From NCBI GenBank assembly GCA_016841265.1, contig JAENZL010000007.1:44136-108135 (forward strand): a stretch of 64,000 nt of DNA. Reading direction: 5' to 3'. How positions within the stretch are numbered: the first letter of the stretch is position 1; each line of letters starts with the position of its first letter. The position numbers were made by a program, and so were the translations under genes. Positions 35,676-44,184 of this stretch are shown in pieces. Source of the DNA: Methanobacteriota archaeon (GTDB taxonomy: Archaea; Halobacteriota; Methanosarcinia; Methanosarcinales; Methanosarcinaceae). The notes beneath the pieces were generated by a model. That model was given only the letters and a program-made list of their open reading frames with translations, searched no databases and was not told the DNA's origin.

Positions 35676-38600
35676 GTGGCCGGAAAAAGTTTTTTAGGAC
35701 TTAGACTCCCTAACTTTGGGAAATTCACTGAAATTTTGAGCAAATTGAGCCGCCGGATTTTTGGAGGCTCTTCGAAAGCAGAAGCCGAAAAGAAAACAAA
35801 AGAAACCGGGAAAGCGAAGGAAATACTGAAAAGCAGCAAACCCCCTGAAATAGAAATTGATACAGTTGGAGCTCTGCCCTTATCTCTGCCTGAGGAGACA
35901 AGTCTTCTGTCCTCCGAAGGTCGCAGGGTGGAAAAAATAAGTCCTCCTCCCAGAGCTGCCCTTGACCTTAAAACCCTTTCTTCAATCAGTCTTCCGGATT
36001 CAATAGAAAACCCCGATTCGACTAAAACCGCTGATTCGACTAAAGCCGCTGATCCGAGTGAACTCTCTGATCTGACCAAAATTTCTGATCTTGCAAGAAC
36101 CCCCGCCTTAAAGAAAACACCGGAAGCATCACAAATCCCTGCTGTTCCCGTAATCTTCGACCTGCTGAAAGTCTCAAATCAACTGGATAAACCCGAACCT
36201 GAAGGTGTAAATGAGCCTGCTGGGGAAAAAGCCGTATTGAAGGTGCTTACTCCTGTTGAAAACCCGGTTCCCGTAAAAATGGAGCCTATAGAAATTTCGG
36301 ATATTCTGAAGGTCCCTGAACTTCCGGAAGTAACACACACCGGAGAACTGATAAGCCAGCTGGAAGTCCCCTCTAATCCAACAGTCCTAAACTCCGGAAA
36401 AACAGCTGATTTAAAAGACTCACAAGGGGCCGCTCCGCAAAATCCTTCGCCTCTTGACGAAATTCTGTATTTGCTGAAAACCCCTGAGCCTTTAGAGGAC
36501 GAAAGGGCTCCAGAAGGTCCAGTTCCGAACGTTTCCTTCTCAGGGAAAGTACCAGACCCCGCGCAAAAGACGGAACCTGCAACAACTTCAGTTCCTGCAG
36601 AAACTTCGGAAGCAGGGCAAAGTAAGGATTCGGCAGGAATCTCTAATTTGATGGCTACCATAAATTCTATTACTTCGGATGAAAAGCAGAAATACGAACA
36701 AATTGACGAAATAGAAGAAGATACAGGGAAAAATAAAGAAATAAGCCTTGATTCTACCGAAATAACCACGGAGTCAGACATTGAATCTGCTGTTTCTGAA
36801 CCTGTTAAATCTGAACCTGTTAAATCTGAACCTGTTAAATCTGAACTTGTAGTCTCTGATTCTGTGGAATCCGAATCTGCTATTTCTGAACTTATAGAAT
36901 ATGAACCCACAGAATTTGAACCTGTAGAGTCCGAACATGTGACAGCTAAATCTACTGTTCCTGCAACTCCTGTGACTTCTGCTGGAATAGGTACTGAAAC
37001 ACTCCTGAAATCAATTTCAGAACTTGCCGGAGAGGTAAACGAACTTCCAGAACTCGAATCTTCAGGACTCGAATCTTCTGAACTCGAATCCCCTGAAATG
37101 GAATTGTCTGAACTTGAAGCCTCAGAACTCGAAACCCCAGAACTTGACTCTCTGGAACTTGAATCTTCGGAACTTGAATCTTTGGAACTTGAATCTTCGG
37201 AACTTGAATCTCCAGAACTCGAATCTCCAGAACTCGAATTTCCTGAACTCGAATCCCCAGAACTCGACTCTCTGGAAATTGAACCTCCTGAACTCGAATC
37301 ATCAGAAGTTGAATCTCCAGAACTCGAATCTCCTGAACTCGAATCTTCAGAAATTGAATCTCCAGAACTCAAATCTTCAGGACTCGACTCTCCTGAACTC
37401 AACTCTCCTGAACTCGACTCTCCTGAACTCAAATCTTCGGAACTCAACTCTCCTGAACTCGACTCTCCTGAACTCGACTCTCCTGAACTCGACTCTCCCG
37501 AACTTGACTCTCCTGAACTTGACTCTCCTGAACTTGAACAAAATGCTGCCGGGGAAAAAGCAAAAGTCCCGGGTTCCGGGAATGGAAACTCCCCCGGAGA
37601 GGATATCAAATCGAGAATTGCAGCCCGCAGGATTATTGAGGCGCTAAGGCTTGGAGGTGTGCCTCTTTCCTGCGTTGAAAAGTATTCCGTGGGCAGGGAG
37701 AACGAATTCCTTGAAGCCTGTAGCTGGCTTGATTCAGGAAGAGGAGCCCTGCAGGTTATAGGGGAATACGGAAGCGGAAAGACCCATTTCCTTGAGATGC
37801 TCTCGGAAACGGCGCTCAGGCAAAACTGGGGGGTTGCAAGGATCGAAATCGATGCCCAGGAGACTCCGTTCCACAAACCACACCAGCTGTATGAAAGCTT
37901 TGTGAACAATTTCTGTTTCAGGGAAAACGGGGCTTTGGGGGATTTCAGGGCATTCCTGACTCTCCTGAACGAAAGTGGAAGCCCTGAGGTAGAAAAGATC
38001 CGGAGCCATCCCTACCTTGGTAAAATGCAGGAAGCCTGGCAGGAAGGGAAGGATCGGGAGTGGCTTTTCGAATGGATCGAAGGCAGAAGGGAAGGGCCTG
38101 CAGGTTTTCCGGTTCTTCAGAAACACCAGACTGCGGCAAACCTTTACTCCAACCTGCTCAGCGGCTTAAGCTGGGCTGCAAAGCACGTCCTGGGACTGGA
38201 AGGGATCCTCATCCTTTTTGACGAAGCCGAGACGGTTGACCCTTACTGGTATACGGATTACCAGTTTGACAAGGCTCTCAACACCCTCAGGGGGCTTGTC
38301 CTGCTGAGCAATTCCGACGAGTCCCTGATAGACGACACCCCTGACGCTGACAACCTGGGAAAGAAAAGCGGCCTGATCTACAGCAAAATGACGAAGCAGC
38401 CTGTACCCTACCTCTGGGAGAAGGAATCTGACCTGAAACTGATCTTTTCATTCGTGCCCGAGATGCTTGAATCCATGGACCAATTTTCGAAAGTATCCTC
38501 TCTCTTTGCTTCCATGGACCGGATAGAACTTGAAACCCTGGACGAACCTTCCCTGCAAACCCTGCTCGGGAAAATCGAAAAAATCTACTCCGAAGCCTAC

Positions 38601-38735
38601 GGTTATTCGTCTGAAAAAAACCTTTATTCCTACCTCCCGCTTGACAGGCCCAGAAACTTCGTCAAGGCCGCGGTGGAAGGGCTGGACCTCATGCGTTATT
38701 GCCCGGACAACGGTTCCGATGGAATTTTCAAATGA
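35676..38735 (+). CDS. Giant DUF2791 ATPase 2 with long acidic pentapeptide-repeat region
   Basis: 1019 residues from GTG 35676. Residues 1-45 are basic (LRLPNFGKFTEILSKLSRRI). About 45-455 is disordered, Pro/Ser/Glu-rich, with short repeats such as EPVKS x3. About 458-620 is a run of some 33 pentapeptides of the form S-P-E-L-[E/D]. The C-terminal ~380 residues are a DUF2791 ATPase: ARRIIEALRLGGVP, Walker A GEYGSGKTHF (about 696), PFHKPHQLYE, Walker B ILILFDEAET (about 845). This module is the same family as ATPase 1, including the NSVPFHK/ETPFHK element. The next gene overlaps the 3' end by 17 bp. The acidic repeat could mimic DNA or act as an expandable linker; both are inference. No signal peptide. 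Confidence 0.8.
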   Translation: MAGKSFLGLRLPNFGKFTEILSKLSRRIFGGSSKAEAEKKTKETGKAKEILKSSKPPEIEIDTVGALPLSLPEETSLLSSEGRRVEKISPPPRAALDLKTLSSISLPDSIENPDSTKTADSTKAADPSELSDLTKISDLARTPALKKTPEASQIPAVPVIFDLLKVSNQLDKPEPEGVNEPAGEKAVLKVLTPVENPVPVKMEPIEISDILKVPELPEVTHTGELISQLEVPSNPTVLNSGKTADLKDSQGAAPQNPSPLDEILYLLKTPEPLEDERAPEGPVPNVSFSGKVPDPAQKTEPATTSVPAETSEAGQSKDSAGISNLMATINSITSDEKQKYEQIDEIEEDTGKNKEISLDSTEITTESDIESAVSEPVKSEPVKSEPVKSELVVSDSVESESAISELIEYEPTEFEPVESEHVTAKSTVPATPVTSAGIGTETLLKSISELAGEVNELPELESSGLESSELESPEMELSELEASELETPELDSLELESSELESLELESSELESPELESPELEFPELESPELDSLEIEPPELESSEVESPELESPELESSEIESPELKSSGLDSPELNSPELDSPELKSSELNSPELDSPELDSPELDSPELDSPELDSPELEQNAAGEKAKVPGSGNGNSPGEDIKSRIAARRIIEALRLGGVPLSCVEKYSVGRENEFLEACSWLDSGRGALQVIGEYGSGKTHFLEMLSETALRQNWGVARIEIDAQETPFHKPHQLYESFVNNFCFRENGALGDFRAFLTLLNESGSPEVEKIRSHPYLGKMQEAWQEGKDREWLFEWIEGRREGPAGFPVLQKHQTAANLYSNLLSGLSWAAKHVLGLEGILILFDEAETVDPYWYTDYQFDKALNTLRGLVLLSNSDESLIDDTPDADNLGKKSGLIYSKMTKQPVPYLWEKESDLKLIFSFVPEMLESMDQFSKVSSLFASMDRIELETLDEPSLQTLLGKIEKIYSEAYGYSSEKNLYSYLPLDRPRNFVKAAVEGLDLMRYCPDNGSDGIFK
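37050..37535 (+). repeat. 15-bp in-frame minisatellite encoding SPEL[E/D] pentapeptides
   Basis: About 33 units of 15 bp (GAACTCGACTCTCCT type), most uniform near 37440-37530. Whole-unit slippage would change length without breaking the frame. Confidence 0.92.
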
Positions 38736-40458
38736 AAAAGCCAGCTCTGAAAGGAAGGAAAAAAAAGCCCAAATAATTCCGGAAGCCCTGAGTATGAGTG
38801 AGAAAGAAGGAAATGAGCGAGCCGAATATAAAGGAAGGGTAAAAACAGGGGATGAAAACCAGGATATAAAAAGGCTCCTGAAAAGGACCTGGTACACCTT
38901 TTTCAGCCGGGCCGGCCCCCTGTCCCCTGTCCGGAAAATGGTTATTCGGACCGTGTTTGAGGGGAAAAATGCGTTCATCGCGGTTCCGGAAACAGAGGGG
39001 ATTTCCGAAGCTGTGCTAGCCCCGTTGTGCGAAACTGTCCTCGAAGAAAAGAGGAAAGGGCTGGCTGTGGTTTACCTTAGTCCTACCCGGGCGAGGGCAA
39101 GTGAAATATTTGACAGGCTCCGCGAGCAGCTTGCCAGACCCGGCTTGCGGGTATCTAAAAAAACAGCGTACAGGGCCTGTATAAATGCGGATAACCCTCC
39201 TGAATTCCTGATAACGACCCCTGAAGCCCTGGACTCCCTGCTCTGCAGGTATCCGGAGGGGCTGGAGAGGGTACGGGCTGTGGTCCTTGACGGGGTCCAC
39301 GGTATCGATGGGGGATACCGGGGAGACCAGGTCCGCCTCCTCCTTGAACGCTTAAGGGAAATTGCAGGAACGTTTTCCGTCTACGCCCTCTCAGCCCCCA
39401 TCGGAAATGCGGTACAGGTCGGGGAACGGTACATGGATGATTTCCAGGTAATCCGGGTGGAAGAAGAGAGGGAAATAAAGGAGACGTACGCAGCGTCATT
39501 CGAGGAGATCTTCGAGCTTGTCGGGAAGGAAAAGCTAAAGAAGATCCTTATTTTTTGCAGCAGCAGGGAGAAATGCGAAGAAGTCGGAGCCCTGTTGGGG
39601 AAGTTCCGGACCCCTTTGACAGCAATCGCCTCCCTGGTCTTCCTCCATGAAGGGCTTTCAGGGTCCGAACGGGAAGAAGTGGAGAACTTCTTCAAAAATT
39701 CTGAAAGAGCCGTTTGCATTTCATCAGTTACCCCGGATTCCGGAATCGATGTTGGAGAAGTTGACGCCGCAGTCTTTGCCGAAATTCCAGGGAACCTTTC
39801 TTCATTTGCACGGGACCTTGAATGCGCCGGGAAAAAGACGGAGGTCATTAGGGTTTTTTTCCTCTGCGACAGCAAATCAAGGCCCCTATTCGAACTTATT
39901 CTGGAGCATGTAAAAGAAAACTTCCCTGGAAACAAAGTGTATGTACCGGACCTTTCCGTCGCAGTCCAGCAAATTTTTTCCGTCCTGTTCTCAAACCCCT
40001 GGGGCGTGGATGAAGACTACCTGTACAGGCTATTCAACAATTTCTGTGCCTACGAAGACCTGAAAAGCATCATCGAAGAACTGCTGGATGCAGGGTTGAT
40101 AAGCTCCAGAAACCGGAAAATTTACGCCTCGGAGTTCATCATGAACCTCGGGGAAGAGGGAACGCTCCATTCCAATATCCCTTCCGAAAGGCTCGTGGAA
40201 GTTGTGAACTCCCGGACAAACAAAAAAATAGGGGAAGCAAGGCTTTCTCCAGGCTGCATTAGAGCCTGCCAGAGCTTTTCTCTTGCCGGGAAGTCCTGGG
40301 AGGTAGTGAAGCCTGAAGAAGACAGCGTCTACGTTAAAAAATCGACTGTAAAGGGTGTATTTAATAGCTTGAAAGGCGCAGCCGGGCTTGGAGCTTTTTT
40401 TGAATATTTACCTGAAAAAATCCAGGAAGCTGAAATCGAAAAAATGAAAAGAGTTTGA
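38719..40458 (+). CDS. Helicase-like protein (BrxHI/Lhr-type) with eroded ATPase motifs
   Basis: 579 residues from ATG 38719, which overlaps the preceding gene by 17 bp; ATG 38794 is an alternative. The SF2 layout is recognisable: AGPLSPVRKMVIRTVFEGKN (Q-motif-like), YLSPTRARASEIFDRL (Ia), ITTPEALDSLL (Ib), YALSAPIGN (III), ILIFCSSREKCEEVGALL (IV), ISSVTPDSGIDVGEVDAAVF (V). But motif I reads AVPETEGISEA (near 88-98) with no Lys after a Gly, motif II reads LDGVHG (D191-G-V-H194 instead of DExH), and motif VI reads FARDLECAGKKTE instead of QRxGRAGR. So ATP hydrolysis is unlikely. The C-terminal winged-helix and following domain persist. Probably a DNA-binding structural partner of the two intact ATPases. 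Confidence 0.75.
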   Translation: MEFSNEKASSERKEKKAQIIPEALSMSEKEGNERAEYKGRVKTGDENQDIKRLLKRTWYTFFSRAGPLSPVRKMVIRTVFEGKNAFIAVPETEGISEAVLAPLCETVLEEKRKGLAVVYLSPTRARASEIFDRLREQLARPGLRVSKKTAYRACINADNPPEFLITTPEALDSLLCRYPEGLERVRAVVLDGVHGIDGGYRGDQVRLLLERLREIAGTFSVYALSAPIGNAVQVGERYMDDFQVIRVEEEREIKETYAASFEEIFELVGKEKLKKILIFCSSREKCEEVGALLGKFRTPLTAIASLVFLHEGLSGSEREEVENFFKNSERAVCISSVTPDSGIDVGEVDAAVFAEIPGNLSSFARDLECAGKKTEVIRVFFLCDSKSRPLFELILEHVKENFPGNKVYVPDLSVAVQQIFSVLFSNPWGVDEDYLYRLFNNFCAYEDLKSIIEELLDAGLISSRNRKIYASEFIMNLGEEGTLHSNIPSERLVEVVNSRTNKKIGEARLSPGCIRACQSFSLAGKSWEVVKPEEDSVYVKKSTVKGVFNSLKGAAGLGAFFEYLPEKIQEAEIEKMKRV

Positions 40459-40547
40459 AAGAAGAAGTTTAACGGGGAGCAGCATGTATTTGCATGGACT
40501 CTGGAATCAATACCCTGTCAATTACGTTTTTTTTGCGTTTATGCTTT

Positions 40548-40742
40548 TTATTTCATGATTTTCCATATTGCTGCGATGCTCTCAATATCGATATGTGTGT
40601 AGCCTTCCTCCTTTATATTCCACTTAAGGCTCAGTACCCCGTCCTTACATTCGGCAGCAATTCCCCGGTACGTATTTCTCCCGCAAACGTCAATTTCAAC
40701 TTCCTTTCCCAGATAGTACTTTTCTATGAATTCCTGTTTCAT
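40548..40742 (-). CDS. Small Sm-like protein, Methanosarcina type
   Basis: 64 residues, all beta-like pattern: YYLGKEVEIDVCGRNTYRGI, then GVLSLKW and a closing helix IESIAAIWKIMK. This resembles the small MM0484-type proteins with an Sm-like fold. AGGGG lies about 9 bp upstream of the ATG. Predicted to oligomerise and possibly bind nucleic acid; target unknown. Convergent with the helicase-like gene and not part of its operon. Confidence 0.6.
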   Translation of the reverse strand: MKQEFIEKYYLGKEVEIDVCGRNTYRGIAAECKDGVLSLKWNIKEEGYTHIDIESIAAIWKIMK

Positions 40743-40796
40743 GATTAAACCCCTGTGTTCAGTGATTCTTAATAAGCAGCGTTTTTATGTTATAAT

Positions 40797-41016
40797 TTAT
40801 ATTCTAAAGGCAATATAATTTATGAAAACAAAGCTTCTGAACATTGATACTCCGGGAGAATGAAAAAGGAAAATACAATGAAAAATAAAATGAACAGTCG
40901 AATGAATAAAAAGAAGACAGAAGAAGGGAAAGTGGAAGAGAAAAAGAAAGGAAACAAAAAAGAAAGGAAACAAAAAAGAAAGGAAACAAAAAAGAAAGGA
41001 AACAAAAGGAACAAAA
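40797..41016. other. Purine-skewed region with AAAGAAAGGAAAC repeats
   Basis: Nearly all purine on the plus strand. About 40945-41010 holds four to five copies of a 14-bp AAAAAAGAAAGGAAAC-like unit. Minus-strand ORFs here are Phe/Leu/Ser-rich translations of the skew, not genes. Confidence 0.7.
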
Positions 41017-42102
41017 TTAAAATCTCTTGAGTTCCGGGTCGGAAGGGGAAAAACCGTCAAACATCGGGATATCCGATTCGGGGTACCAGGCTTCAAGGAA
41101 ACTCAGCATGTGATACTTGATGAAAACGGCAAAGGGCACGTTCAGGAAGAACAGAATTGCCAGGATCGCCAGCAGCTCAAGCAGGACAAAGGGTATGAGA
41201 AGCATCCAGAGCAGGGGTCCTGATAGGAAGGCCGAGAAGAGGAAATACAGGACTCCGTCAACAATAAGGAATACCAGCCCGAAACCAAGCATGAGGAGGG
41301 CAAAGAGAACAAAGACAAAGATTGCAACCCCCAGCCCGAGGAGGAACCTGACAACCCAGTAGACCAGCACTTCCTTCCAGCTTTTCCTGAAATTCCCGAA
41401 GACAAGTCCGAAAGCCGACAGGATCCCGGTTTCCCGGTAGATTGAAACGGGAATTGCAAAGCCCAGGAAAGAGTTGATGACCGTCCCCAGGACCACAAGC
41501 CCCGCAATCACGGCAAAAAGCCAGATAAATCCGCCTATCAGGGCAGGCCAGGAAAAATCGGAGATATTTTCAAGTAGTTTAGGGGCCAGGGGGAGTGCAG
41601 CAATCCCAATGAGTAGCAGGAAAACAAGCCCTATGCCGAACCTTATGAGCAGGAGATATAACCCCTTACCCAGGAATTTTTTTGAATAAGCCCAGAAGAG
41701 AACCTCGTTTTTAACCAGAGCCTCCACAAACACAAACTCCATAACGCTGGAGATGTAGGAGAAAATAAGGACCAGCAGGAAAATCAGCAATATCCCCGCA
41801 ATTATGACTCCGGCAGCTGCAGGAAGCTGCATATGGTTCAGGTCGGACCATGTTCCGTCGAAAGGAACGTCCGGAATCTGCCCCGGGTCTATTTCCGGGA
41901 AAGTATCTTCAAAGTCGTCTGGACCCATATGGTAGTTAGTCCCCGAGCCTCCGTAATTGCCCCCTAAATTGGAGCCTGCACCGCCGAGTAAGAATATTAT
42001 GAGCGCAAGTTTCGCCCATTTCCAGAAGTCAAAAGGTTCAAAGAGAGCTTTTTTCGTCCTGGAAAAAGCCCTATCAACCGCATCTATGCCGTACCATCCC
42101 AT
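41017..42102 (-). CDS. Multi-pass membrane protein (DUF7544-like)
   Basis: 361 residues. After a cytoplasmic start (GIDAVDRAFSRTKKALFEPF) there is a Gly-rich extracellular loop (GGAGSNLGGNYGGSGTNY) and about six long hydrophobic segments, e.g. GVIIAGILLIFLLVLIF and WLFAVIAGLVVLGTVI. The end is cytoplasmic with SPSDPELKRF. The pattern (FxKWxKLALIIFL near the N-terminus, tandem paired helices) fits archaeal DUF4013/DUF7544-type membrane proteins of unknown function. Monocistronic; no catalytic motif. Confidence 0.65.
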   Translation of the reverse strand: MGWYGIDAVDRAFSRTKKALFEPFDFWKWAKLALIIFLLGGAGSNLGGNYGGSGTNYHMGPDDFEDTFPEIDPGQIPDVPFDGTWSDLNHMQLPAAAGVIIAGILLIFLLVLIFSYISSVMEFVFVEALVKNEVLFWAYSKKFLGKGLYLLLIRFGIGLVFLLLIGIAALPLAPKLLENISDFSWPALIGGFIWLFAVIAGLVVLGTVINSFLGFAIPVSIYRETGILSAFGLVFGNFRKSWKEVLVYWVVRFLLGLGVAIFVFVLFALLMLGFGLVFLIVDGVLYFLFSAFLSGPLLWMLLIPFVLLELLAILAILFFLNVPFAVFIKYHMLSFLEAWYPESDIPMFDGFSPSDPELKRF

Positions 42103-42189
42103 GATACAGACTCAATTTTAAGGATTAAGTAAGTATCAGTTTAATAAAATATAGTCAGTTCCCGGGAGTTTGACCGTTTTTTGTAAGCT

Positions 42190-42636
42190 TCATAACTTTT
42201 TCATCATGCCGATATGCTCGATATCAGCTTCCATGAAAGTTTCCCCGTAAGCCACAAAGCCCAGCTTTTCATAGAAACCCGCAGCATAGGTCTGGGCATG
42301 GACATGGACCTCTCCTGCCCGCAGTTCGACAGCTCTTTCAAGTAGCTTTTCTACAACCAGTTTGCCGACCTGCTTTCCCCTGTATTCTTTCAGGACAGCG
42401 ATTCTCCCTATCAACCACGTCTCACCGTCCTTAAAAATTCTTCCGGTAGCCACAGGTTTCGAATTTTCGTATCCGACAACGTGCCAGGAAACAGCATCTG
42501 CAGCATCCATCTCCTCTTCTTCCGGAACGTTCTGCTCTTTCATGAAGACCTCCCGGCGGACATGGTGGGGGTCCTCCAGATCCAGGTTGCCCCTGATCCA
42601 TTTTATCTCAAAAGAGTGCTCTTGCTTCAGATCCAT
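42190..42636 (-). CDS. GNAT-family N-acetyltransferase
   Basis: 148 residues. The acetyl-CoA-binding motif A is present as IGRIAVLKEYRGKQVGKLVV (R/Q-x-x-G-x-G/A type), preceded by PVATGRIF and followed by AQTYAAGFYEKLGFVAYGE (motif B). The N-terminal RREVFMKEQNVPEEEEMD is typical of ElaA/YjcF-like small acetyltransferases. Substrate unknown. Length normal. It is 87 bp from the convergent end of the membrane-protein gene on the same strand. Confidence 0.85.
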   Translation of the reverse strand: MDLKQEHSFEIKWIRGNLDLEDPHHVRREVFMKEQNVPEEEEMDAADAVSWHVVGYENSKPVATGRIFKDGETWLIGRIAVLKEYRGKQVGKLVVEKLLERAVELRAGEVHVHAQTYAAGFYEKLGFVAYGETFMEADIEHIGMMKKL

Positions 42637-42913
42637 ATCGAAAATTCCATATTATTCACTTTCAAATTCATGTCCTGGATATCTTCAGAAAACAAATTTC
42701 TATAATACGGGTCATCTTACTGAATGCCTTACTGAATTCCTCACCTGGTGCCTTACTGAATAATTAACCAATTGCCCCACCTGCAGTTAATTTTTAGAAT
42801 TGCTTAAATACAGAGGGAACGTAAATACCTGATAAAAATATGCTATAAGAACTGGTGGAAAATATACTTCAGTGAAGTAAATGGAAAAAATAACTGCAAA
42901 CAAAAATACTGAA
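42637..42913. other. Intergenic region upstream of the GNAT gene
   Basis: Contains irregular CTTACTGAAT-type repeats (about 42716-42765). No gene. Confidence 0.4.
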
Positions 42914-43027
42914 CGGGCCCGCCGCGATTCGAACACGAGTCAATGGGTATCTTCGTAAAAGACTTTCTATACTATAGAAGACTTTACTTCGAAGCCCATT
43001 AGGATATCCTGGCTACCCTACGAGCCC
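42914..43027 (-). tRNA. tRNA-Arg(UCG) with a 40-nt intron
   Basis: Acceptor stem GGGCTCG pairs with CGGGCCC; D arm GGGTAGCCAGGATATCCT; T arm TCGTG/CGCGG with loop TTCGAAT. Anticodon stem ATGGG/CCCAT with loop CTTCGA plus A gives anticodon TCG. The intron lies at 42949-42988, between tRNA positions 37 and 38. A textbook bulge-helix-bulge surrounds it: central 4-bp helix CTTC/GAAG, 3-nt bulges GAA and ATA, outer helix GTAAA/TTTAC. Splicing in the bulges gives a 74-nt tRNA. CCA is not encoded. It decodes CGA. Confidence 0.92.
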
Positions 43028-43452
43028 GCAATGTAGCAGTAGTGATAGTAATTACCTATGTTAAAGTTTTCTCTTAAAATGAACGAATTGCCGGGTATGA
43101 AAGAAACATTTACTTTTACCTATCACTGGAGGAAAGCCTGAACTTTCTGCCTCCTACAGTCTAAAGATGACCGGGTAATGTTATGTAAAACGCGAACTTG
43201 TATATGGTTCGGCTGACAGCCGTTAATCTTTTACGCTTGAACAACAACAATTAAACAATATTTATATGGTTGGCATAACATTACCTACGTCAACAATATT
43301 AAATATGAGGATCATTTTTACTTTTAATTAATAGAGTATTACTAAAATCTTAAAGTCAGTTTCAGCGGGATGCGACTACATACAGAAAGACTTCCGATTC
43401 GATTCGGTGCAAAAGCCGGACAGAGGCCGGAGGCCCAGAAAAATAAGGGGTC
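43028..43452. other. 425-bp intergenic region before the KaiC-like gene
   Basis: No gene. A GC-rich hairpin-forming patch (GCCGGACAGAGGCCGGAGGC, about 43413-43432) and AGGGG near 43446 precede the KaiC-like start. Confidence 0.4.
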
Positions 43453-44184
43453 ATGGTTAAAATGGAAAGGTTTTCAACGGGTATAGATGAATTGGATAAG
43501 AAGCTAAGCGGAGGCTATCCCGGGGAGAAAGTGATTCTTATTACGGGGGTAGCAGGTTCCGGGAAAACCATTTTCGGAATCCATTTTCTTTACAGGTCCT
43601 GCCTTGAAGGCAAGAAATGTATGATGATAGCAACGGAGGAAACTCCCGAAGATATTCTCTACCAGGCAAGCCTGCTGGGCCATGACCTCAAGCCTTACTA
43701 CGAAAGCGGGCAGCTTCTCATCGAACGGATCTTCGAAAACCGTTCGAAAAAGATAGGGCAAACCAGAGTCGGATTCAAGCCCGAAAGTTTTGAAATCGAA
43801 CTCCCAAATCTCGCAGAACTTGTACCCGAAGACACGGAATGCCTTGTTATTGATAATATAGGGGTTTTCGCCCTTCGGATTTCCACGAAAAAATTACGGG
43901 ACCAGCTAGATGGGATGAACTACCTTCTTCGAAAAAAAAGATGTACAACCCTTTTGGTTATGGATGAAGCCGCATACAACATGAGCCAACAACTTGCGGA
44001 GTATACGGCATACGGCTCAATCCGGCTTCTTGTAAAAGAAAACGCATACCTTGGAAAAATGGAGCGCTACCTGAATATTTCCAAAATGCGCAGCACTCCC
44101 ATTTCTCCGGACATGTCGGTCTTTGAAATTACATCCGAGGGGATCAAAATCCGGGTATCCGGAGGAACAGAACTTGTCGATTGA
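43453..44184 (+). CDS. KaiC-like RecA-superfamily ATPase A
   Basis: 243 residues, a single KaiC/RadA-like domain. Walker A TGVAGSGKT (31-39), N-terminal FSTGIDELDKKLSGGYP, Walker B CLVIDNIG near 137-144. Archaeal single-domain KaiC-like proteins act in signalling and are often next to response regulators, as here. The start could be ATG 43453 or ATG 43462; AGGGG is 2 bp from the first and 11 bp from the second, favouring the second. The response-regulator gene begins inside its last codons, so the two are translationally coupled. Substrate and output unknown; an ATP-dependent switch is inferred. Confidence 0.85.
   Translation: MVKMERFSTGIDELDKKLSGGYPGEKVILITGVAGSGKTIFGIHFLYRSCLEGKKCMMIATEETPEDILYQASLLGHDLKPYYESGQLLIERIFENRSKKIGQTRVGFKPESFEIELPNLAELVPEDTECLVIDNIGVFALRISTKKLRDQLDGMNYLLRKKRCTTLLVMDEAAYNMSQQLAEYTAYGSIRLLVKENAYLGKMERYLNISKMRSTPISPDMSVFEITSEGIKIRVSGGTELVD

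Noticed and set aside
36179..37909. 576-codon minus-strand ORF rich in Ser/Gly (SSSGESSSGES)
   Set aside because: It is the antisense translation of the SPEL repeat; the plus-strand frame continues into a clear ATPase.
38530..38718. N-terminal extension of the helicase-like protein
   Set aside because: It lies wholly inside the 3' end of the ATPase gene in another frame and has no helicase sequence; ATG 38719 is used instead.
33162..40458. Standard BREX locus
   Set aside because: No PglX-type methylase, PglZ, BrxL or BrxA/B is present between 33 and 41 kb, so only component-level similarity is claimed.
40797..41096. Minus-strand ORFs of Phe/Leu/Ser
   Set aside because: Low-complexity translation of an all-purine tract; no membrane-protein family fits.
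42914..43027. Prophage or integrative element attachment at the tRNA-Arg
   Set aside because: No integrase gene or duplicated tRNA 3' end is seen nearby.
44123..44173. Upstream ATG for the response regulator
   Set aside because: It overlaps the KaiC-like gene without a ribosome site, whereas GGAGG is correctly placed for TTG 44174.
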